Shown here piece by piece: positions 29,300 through 35,009 of a stretch of 35,009 nt of DNA. The notes below the pieces were generated by a model. That model was not told the DNA's origin. It was given only the letters and a program-made list of their open reading frames with translations, and made no database searches. The stretch is from NCBI GenBank assembly GCA_021796455.1, contig JAKACA010000012.1, positions 1 to 35,009 of the forward strand, read 5' to 3'. Each line of letters opens with the position of its first letter. Positions within the stretch are counted from its first letter, which is position 1. This DNA comes from Actinomycetes bacterium. GTDB lineage: Bacteria > Actinomycetota > Acidimicrobiia > Acidimicrobiales > Bog-793. A program made the translations under genes and the position numbers.

Positions 29300-30979
29300 T
29301 CAATGCACGAACGGGCTGAAGACCTTTACGCCGACGATCACGACGGCGACTATGACATAAGCCCGAAGGCTGTAGACGCTGGCAGTTCGCAGCAGTGTCT
29401 GGTGGGGGCGCTCGAGGAGTGCCACCGGCGGCATCCTCCAAGTCTTGCGGTCAAGTCCGCTCACCGCCGCGCGCGGGTCAGTCACCTTGCCTGCGGCAAC
29501 GGCCCGCCGCCGCGCCACGATCACGACTGGCGCCACCACTACCGCAATCAGTCCGCCAGCTCCGAAGCACACCTCGGTCAGCTTGACCCCGTTGATCGTC
29601 GAGAACAGCGTCGAGATCGTCAGATCCAGCGACAACACGATCAGGATGCCGACGATCGTCACAGCAAAGAAATTGAGGACCCTGCCGTTTACCCAGGGAC
29701 CGAGAACCGCCGGGTCATTGCACAACAGCACGAGGAAGAGGCTGGCCGAGGGAAGCAGGATGCCCGCGAGCACCTGAACGTATTGGGTGAGCGTGCCCAG
29801 CAGCGCGTTCGATCCGAGGGCAACGACCAGACAGGCAGCAAAGATCTGCAAGGCATATGCGCCATAGAAGACCGGCGCCGTGCGGATCGTGCGGTGAAGG
29901 GAGTGATGCTGGTTGAAGCTGTCCCCGAACGCATAAGAGGTGGAGAGCGAAACAGCACCGGCGCCAACGAGGGCGGCAACGACGAGCATGACAGCGGCGA
30001 GCGCTCCGGCGACTGGCCCGAGCGTGACGGCGACAGCGTGGTTGAACCAGCCTGAGTCGACGTACTTCGCGGCGGGACCGAAGGCCTTGGTGTGGAACAA
30101 CGAAGCGCCCAACACGATCATCCCGGCCGCGGCGACGGTGGTGAGGATGCCTCCCCCGAACGTGTCCATGCGCTCGTAGAAAAGCCAGCGCGGGCTGATG
30201 CGCTTGTCTATGACGTTGGACTGCTGGAAGAACAGCTGCCACGGTGCCACGGTCGTGCCGATGAGCGCGACGATCAGCAGGATCCCCGTACTGCTCACGC
30301 CGCCGGCCATGCCAGGCAGCACCAAGTCTCTCCCTATAGGTCCCCAACGGGGGTGGGCCAGGAGCATCGCGGGGACGAAGACGAAGCTCGCGAGGATGAC
30401 GGCGAACATGAACCGCTCCCACCAGCGGAAGCGACCGGTCGCGGCGATCCCGAAGAGCAAAGCCCCGGCGCCACAGACGCTTAGCAGCTTCGGGACGCCG
30501 AAATAGCCAAGGCCGAAGTAGACGCCGATGAACTCGGTAAGAAGCGTCAAGAAGTTCAAGACAAAGAGGTCGATGACCGAGAATGCAGCCCAGTTGCGAC
30601 CGAAGCGCTCCCTGATGAGGCGGGCGTGCCCGACACCGGTCACAGCCCCGAGGCGCGACACCATCTCCTGGTTGATAAGAAGCACGGGCAGGAGTATGAG
30701 CATGACCCACAAGAGGCTGTAACCGAAGTGCTGTCCGGCCTGGGTGTAGGTCTGTACCCCACCGGCGTCATTGTCTCCGACCATGACGATGATGCCCGGG
30801 CCCATGATCGCGGCGAGGGTGAGCAGCTTGCGACCGAAGGTCTTCCGGGCGTCGTGGTCATGCATCGAGACCGTCCCGAAGGCTCCCTCGATGTCGCCGA
30901 TGTGGGCGGGGTCGATGACGCCCGGAGCAAAGTCGAGGCCTGTTTCGTCAAGTACTGCGGTGGAGTCGTGCAGGGGCAC
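29300..30979 (-). CDS. Nramp-related divalent metal transporter with atypical metal site (NRMT-like)
   Basis: GPGIIVMVGDNDAGGVQTYTQAGQHFGYSLLWVML (TM1) and GTTVAPWQLFFQQSNVID (TM6) align to Nramp TM1 and TM6. GTG start after AAGGAGGTGACC. Confidence 0.88.
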   Translation of the reverse strand: MPLHDSTAVLDETGLDFAPGVIDPAHIGDIEGAFGTVSMHDHDARKTFGRKLLTLAAIMGPGIIVMVGDNDAGGVQTYTQAGQHFGYSLLWVMLILLPVLLINQEMVSRLGAVTGVGHARLIRERFGRNWAAFSVIDLFVLNFLTLLTEFIGVYFGLGYFGVPKLLSVCGAGALLFGIAATGRFRWWERFMFAVILASFVFVPAMLLAHPRWGPIGRDLVLPGMAGGVSSTGILLIVALIGTTVAPWQLFFQQSNVIDKRISPRWLFYERMDTFGGGILTTVAAAGMIVLGASLFHTKAFGPAAKYVDSGWFNHAVAVTLGPVAGALAAVMLVVAALVGAGAVSLSTSYAFGDSFNQHHSLHRTIRTAPVFYGAYALQIFAACLVVALGSNALLGTLTQYVQVLAGILLPSASLFLVLLCNDPAVLGPWVNGRVLNFFAVTIVGILIVLSLDLTISTLFSTINGVKLTEVCFGAGGLIAVVVAPVVIVARRRAVAAGKVTDPRAAVSGLDRKTWRMPPVALLERPHQTLLRTASVYSLRAYVIVAVVIVGVKVFSPFVH

Positions 30980-31218
30980 GGGGTCACCTCCTTGTTGGGC
31001 AGGTGAGGCAAGAACGCCGAGGCGCCTTAGGCAACGAGTTAGATGGGGTCACGGTCACCTGCCGACGCAGGCACCGTTAGATCAAGCTGGGAGTACCGCC
31101 AGGGATGACAGCCGCCCGTGCGCGCTCGCCGCCCGCGCGCGCCGCCTGCCGAGCGGGCAATACCGTCCAAAGCCGCCCAGGAGGGCGAAAGCGACGGAGT
31201 GTGAAACCAGTCGGCCCC

Positions 31219-31275
31219 TCAGCCGACTCGGGGACTGGGAGGTTCGCTACTTCGCTTGCACTTTGTGCGGGACAT
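31219..31275 (-). CDS. Candidate 18-aa leader peptide upstream of the Nramp-related gene
   Basis: AAGGAGGTGACCGCT-ATG; peptide MSRTKCKRSSEPPSPRVG; same SD string as the downstream transporter. Confidence 0.5.
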   Translation of the reverse strand: MSRTKCKRSSEPPSPRVG

Positions 31276-31360
31276 AGCGGTCACCTCCTTCTGCCGGCTT
31301 CTCGTAGCTACATCATAGCGCGCCGGTCCCGAGTGCTCGCCCGAGGCCCCGCGTTCACTG

Positions 31361-31408
31361 CCTGATCCCGCGATCCCCTGATCCCGCGAGCCCCTGATCC
31401 CGCTGCAG
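31361..31408. repeat. 16-bp tandem repeat, ~2.7 copies
   Basis: CCTGATCCCGCGATCC / CCTGATCCCGCGAGCC / CCTGATCCCGCTGCAG. Confidence 0.85.
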
Positions 31409-31508
31409 CGCCCAACGGGCGTAACGGCCCTGCCGATCAGCTATCGTGATCGTTCTACGGCTCGAGCAGCGGGGGAGCCACCGGCACCCAGTCGAAGTGG
31501 AGTAGCTC

Positions 31509-32969
31509 ATGTTCGGTACCAGGATCTGGTCAAAGCTCGTGCTCGGTGTCGGCGGTCCGATCATCGCAGCAACTCTGCTGCTTGCCGGCACCCAAGCTGC
31601 CGCTTTCGGGGCCAGCGCCCTGCCGGTGGTGCTCTCCTTCGGTGCCTCGAGAACCAGCATCCCCAATAGGGGCGGCACGATCGTTCTCAATGCGAGGCTC
31701 CAGTATGCCTCCAACTGCGAGATAAGTTCCTCCGTGCACTTAAGGGGGTTCCCGATCAAGTTCTCGTGCAAGTCCGAGATCGTAAGGAAGAGGGTGACGC
31801 TGCCGACCAACAAGGGCGAGAACCCAGTTGCCTTCACCTTCGGCCTGACGGTCAAGAATGCGGCCGGCAGCACCAAGGCGACCAACACCGTCGTGACGGA
31901 GGGAGTTGGCCCACCCCCCATCTCTTTCACGACCCCGATCGGGAGCTCGCTCAAGACTGTCGTGTTCCCTGACGAAGGCGTCTTCGTCGCCGACGACCCG
32001 CTCATCGTCGTGGTCCACAACAACAGCAACAAGACACAGGTCATCTCGAGCGTCACCATCGGAGCCGTGGGAGACCAGAGCGACTTCATCCTCAACAGGA
32101 ACAACTGCGGCGACATCACCCCGCATGCCGACTGCTCGCTTGCTGTCCAGTTCGAACCCACGGGAGCGGGCACCCGGACCGGAGCCGTGGACATCGTCGA
32201 CTCGAGCTGGGGCACTTCGGGCACCACCACCGCCCTCGGACTGCGTGGAACCGGCGTGTGGGCGACCGCGACGGTTGCGAACGCGAATATCAAGCACGGC
32301 GTCCTCAGCTTCCCACGTCAGGGCGTGCTCACCCCGAGCCCGTACCAGTACGTGACGCTCTTGAACGTCGGAAGGGTGCCGCTCTATATCAACTCCATCG
32401 CCGACGCAGGCGGCGAGGCTGCAGACTTCAACTCGAACGCACTACCGATCACCTCGAACTGCCCGCAGATCGTGAGCGTCGGCAAGAGCTGCACGATAGG
32501 AGTCGCATTCGTCCCGACGGGTGCTGGCGACAGGTCGTCCAACGTCGTGATCGATGACAACACTCTCGGGACCCAGACACAGCTCGAGGTGCAAGGTACG
32601 GGCGTGTACTCAACAGACACGCTGTCCGTCAACGGGGAGACCCCCCAACCGAGTCCTATCTCGTTCGACTTCGGGTCGACTTCTCCAACTGGAAGCGGCG
32701 TGCACGCAACTCTCACGATCAAGAACACGAGCGCAGTGACTCTGGCATTCGGCTCGATCAGCTGGACAGGCATCGACCCAAGCGCTTTCTCTGCCTCCCC
32801 AACAGGTGCCTGCGCCAGTCCAGGCGTCCAGCTGGCGACCGGCCAGTCCTGCAGCTTCCCGATCGCCTTCAACCCCCAGGCGCAGGGGACGCTGTCAGCG
32901 ACGCTTCACATCGGGGACAACTCGCCTGACGGAGGCGAGATCATCAATCTCGTTGGGACAGGGTCCTAG
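31509..32969 (+). CDS. Secreted protein with choice-of-anchor-D/ASH-like Ig-fold repeats
   Basis: Signal-like N-terminus; repeated GNNGSxxxxL-type segments: CGDITPHADCSLAVQFEPTGAGTRTGAVDI, CPQIVSVGKSCTIGVAFVPTGAGDRSSNVVI, GVQLATGQSCSFPIAFNPQAQGTLSATLHI. Confidence 0.8.
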   Translation: MFGTRIWSKLVLGVGGPIIAATLLLAGTQAAAFGASALPVVLSFGASRTSIPNRGGTIVLNARLQYASNCEISSSVHLRGFPIKFSCKSEIVRKRVTLPTNKGENPVAFTFGLTVKNAAGSTKATNTVVTEGVGPPPISFTTPIGSSLKTVVFPDEGVFVADDPLIVVVHNNSNKTQVISSVTIGAVGDQSDFILNRNNCGDITPHADCSLAVQFEPTGAGTRTGAVDIVDSSWGTSGTTTALGLRGTGVWATATVANANIKHGVLSFPRQGVLTPSPYQYVTLLNVGRVPLYINSIADAGGEAADFNSNALPITSNCPQIVSVGKSCTIGVAFVPTGAGDRSSNVVIDDNTLGTQTQLEVQGTGVYSTDTLSVNGETPQPSPISFDFGSTSPTGSGVHATLTIKNTSAVTLAFGSISWTGIDPSAFSASPTGACASPGVQLATGQSCSFPIAFNPQAQGTLSATLHIGDNSPDGGEIINLVGTGS

Positions 32970-33114
32970 CAGTCCCGTCTGGCGATCGGCTGTGGTCACA
33001 GGGGCTGCCACCTGCAGTAGCCCATGCCCGTAAGAGCCGGCACACGAGGCAAGCGCGGCCGACTCCGGTAAACGGCGTCGTGGCGGGGACTCACTTCTTC
33101 GGCGACGCAGCCGC

Positions 33115-33131
33115 GACCCAGATTCTGGGTC
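33115..33131. repeat. 17-bp perfect palindrome GACCCAG-ATT-CTGGGTC
   Basis: 7-bp arms, 3-bp centre, ~50 bp upstream of the ClC start. Confidence 0.6.
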
Positions 33132-33180
33132 ATCGGTGTGCCGGCGGCTGACGCCCTCGCTCTTGCAGAAGGATAGGGGG

Positions 33181-34695
33181 GTGACGAACCGCTCAGGGCG
33201 TGCAGCGTTGCCGAAGGCGCGGGATCTGCGCGAGGTCTCGCCGGCTGGTGCGGCTCGTGCGGATGGTGCGGCTGACCGGCAACGCGACGCTCCCGCGCGC
33301 AGAGGCACTCCGATCCCCGGAGACTCGAGCGACGCCGACGCCGGCAGCGGCAGCGGCAGCGGCAGCGGCAGCGGCAGCCCCATACAACCCAACGTTCCGG
33401 TCTCGTGGAGCCACACTGGAGGTTCCCCCCGCTTTTGGATACTCGTAGTCCTTACCGGTGTCGGAGCCGGACTGGGTGCCATCGTCCTGATGGGCATCCT
33501 CCATGACGTCCAGCACCTCGCATACGGCTACGAACGGGGCTCGTTCGAGTCCGGCGTTGCTCACGCAGCGCGCTTCAGGCCCGTTGTGGCGATGACGGCA
33601 GGCGGGATCATCATGGCAACCTCCTGGTATCTTCTGCGCCGAATCGCCCACGGTGAACGAAGCCTCTCAGACGCCATCTGGCATCACGCGGGAAGGCTGC
33701 CGTTCGTCTCGACCGTGACCAACGGAGTCCTGCAGATGATCGCTGTCGCGTTCGGAGCCACCCTGGGCCGGGAAGGAGCCCCAAAGGAAGTCGGGGCAGC
33801 GATCGCCAGCACACTGGCCAACTTCTTCAGGCTGAACGACACCCAGCGAAAGGTTCTCGTGGCGTGTGGAGCTGGCGCCGGCATGTCCGCCGTCTATAAC
33901 GTGCCACTCGGAGGTGCGCTCTTCGGGGCCGAAGTCCTCCTCGGCACGGTGAGCCTGCCCGCGGTCACTCCGGCTATAGCCACTTCAGCGGTTGCCACTG
34001 CGGTGTCCTGGTTGGCCCTGCCCAACCACCCGACTTATCAGTTACCCGCCTTGCCGGTGAACGGATCCGAGCTCCTATGGGCTGTGTTGTTCGGACCGGT
34101 GGCAGGATTGGTGACCGCGTGGTACGTGCAGTCGATCTCGTGGGCCAAGAAGAAACTCGCGGATGGCTGGGTACGCTCCGTCGCATTGGTGGCCGTGTTC
34201 GCGGCAACTGGCGCCGTGGCCATGCGGTGGCCGGGAGTCCTCGGAAACGGCAAGGACGTCACCCAACTTGCCTTCACCGGCGCGCTTGGGGTCGGTTTGG
34301 TAGCGGCGCTGTTGATCCTGCGGCCCATTGCCACCTCGGCATTCCTGAGGGCAGGGGCTGTAGGTGGCTTGTTCACACCAACCCTGACTGCCGGAGTGCT
34401 CCTCGGGAGCCTCGCCGGCCATGGCTGGGAAGCCCTTACCGGCATCCACGCTCCGATCCCGGTCTATGCAGCGATCGGTGGGACCGCTCTTCTCGCCGCG
34501 ACTATGCAGGCTCCGCTCGCGGCCGTGGTGCTCATGTTGGAGCTGACTGGCACCGGAATCTCCCTGATAGTCCCCATGCTGGTGGCGCTGACGGGCGCGA
34601 TGCTCGTGGCTCGGATGTTCGACGACCGTTCCATCTACTCGGTCTCGCGGGCCCGAACCATCCGTCACTTCGGAGCGAGGAGGACGGGGCCATAG
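33181..34695 (+). CDS. ClC-family chloride channel/exchanger
   Basis: GATLGREGAPKEVGAAIAS, CGAGAGMSAVYNVPLGGALFGAEVLLG, GAVGGLFTPTLTAGVLLG. GTG start at 33181 inferred. Confidence 0.88.
   Translation: MTNRSGRAALPKARDLREVSPAGAARADGAADRQRDAPARRGTPIPGDSSDADAGSGSGSGSGSGSPIQPNVPVSWSHTGGSPRFWILVVLTGVGAGLGAIVLMGILHDVQHLAYGYERGSFESGVAHAARFRPVVAMTAGGIIMATSWYLLRRIAHGERSLSDAIWHHAGRLPFVSTVTNGVLQMIAVAFGATLGREGAPKEVGAAIASTLANFFRLNDTQRKVLVACGAGAGMSAVYNVPLGGALFGAEVLLGTVSLPAVTPAIATSAVATAVSWLALPNHPTYQLPALPVNGSELLWAVLFGPVAGLVTAWYVQSISWAKKKLADGWVRSVALVAVFAATGAVAMRWPGVLGNGKDVTQLAFTGALGVGLVAALLILRPIATSAFLRAGAVGGLFTPTLTAGVLLGSLAGHGWEALTGIHAPIPVYAAIGGTALLAATMQAPLAAVVLMLELTGTGISLIVPMLVALTGAMLVARMFDDRSIYSVSRARTIRHFGARRTGP
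33343..33378 (+). repeat. (GGCAGC)6 hexanucleotide microsatellite encoding a (Gly-Ser)n linker
   Basis: Six exact GGCAGC units read directly, inside the ClC N-terminus. Confidence 0.95.
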
Positions 34696-35008
34696 AGAAA
34701 TCGTGTATCACAACTATGCCACGATCGAGCAGACGCAACTCTTCGGTAAGCGGCCAGCCGTCAAAGCCATAGGCATCCAAGAAGTGCAGCGGCAGCTCAA
34801 ACTTGCCGAGAGTCCGTTCCACCAAGCTGCGGGAATCGCAGTATTCACCTGAGGCATTCGTCAACAAGCGTATGCGTCGCTCGGTCGGCTCGGCCGCAAC
34901 GCGGTCAAGATCGCAGCCCATAACGGGAAGATCTGGATAAGTGCGCGCCAGGTAGGAAGTCGTATCGCCCGAGAAGCATCCAGGCTCGATTATGCCGCCG
35001 CAGTCGTA
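34532..35008 (-). CDS. Partial class I methyltransferase-like ORF, 5' end outside window
   Basis: Frame is open to the window edge: YDCGGIIEPGCFSGDTTSYLARTYPDLPVMGCDLDR...LPLHFLDAYGFDGWPLTEELRLLDRGIVVIHDFSMA. The last ~55 aa are antisense to ClC. Confidence 0.5.
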   Translation of the reverse strand, partial: YDCGGIIEPGCFSGDTTSYLARTYPDLPVMGCDLDRVAAEPTERRIRLLTNASGEYCDSRSLVERTLGKFELPLHFLDAYGFDGWPLTEELRLLDRGIVVIHDFSMAPSSSLRSDGWFGPARPSRWNGRRTSEPRASRPSAPPAWGLSGRFRCQSAPT

Positions 35009-35009
35009 G

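Noticed and set aside
28020-29360. 446-aa plus-strand ORF overlapping the DHA2 transporter in another frame
   Set aside because: Shadow frame of the DHA2 gene; Arg/Pro/His-rich composition and no recognisable motifs.
30980-31320. Canonical M-box (ykoK) riboswitch upstream of the Nramp-related gene
   Set aside because: I could not find the conserved GUUAGGUGAGGCUCCU start or the GCUAAAGCUCUACGA end on the minus strand; the GGTGAGG string near 31001 is on the wrong strand.
31361-31408. CRISPR array
   Set aside because: Repeats are contiguous 16-mers without spacers, only ~2.7 copies, and no cas genes are present in the window.

Overview
This is a high-GC, actinobacterial-style chromosomal window of about 35 kb with dense coding and mostly housekeeping or accessory metabolism. 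I found no phage, IS element or CRISPR array. About 25 CDS are supported, left to right: arsenite-type permease; SAM methyltransferase; beta-class DNA methyltransferase with an extra C-terminal domain; chorismate mutase overlapping a sulfatase/phosphonate-monoester-hydrolase-like gene; a locus of XRE regulator, catalytically degenerate ClpP-like protein and divergent intact ClpP; S53 sedolisin; ABC-F ATPase; putative G1 (eqolisin-like) peptidase; TadA; tRNA-Ser(CGA); a decayed zwf/MFS pseudogene composite; an operon of MarP-like protease, GH15, glucose-dehydrogenase-like enzyme, GT2 and MBL hydrolase; a VIT, SixA-like and S51-like operon; two cyclophilins; aspartate kinase and asd; two divergent MFS transporters; an Nramp-related transporter with a substituted metal site; a secreted protein with choice-of-anchor-D-like repeats; a ClC channel; and a partial methyltransferase at the right edge. 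The best candidates for something undescribed are (i) the ~300-nt leader of the Nramp-related gene, with an 18-codon ORF behind a near-perfect Shine-Dalgarno followed by several hairpins, (ii) the degenerate-ClpP/XRE/ClpP locus with a dyad operator, and (iii) the zwf remnant fused to an MFS remnant beside tRNA-Ser, next to a GH15/glucose dehydrogenase operon. All calls come from reading the sequence and translations; no database search was run.
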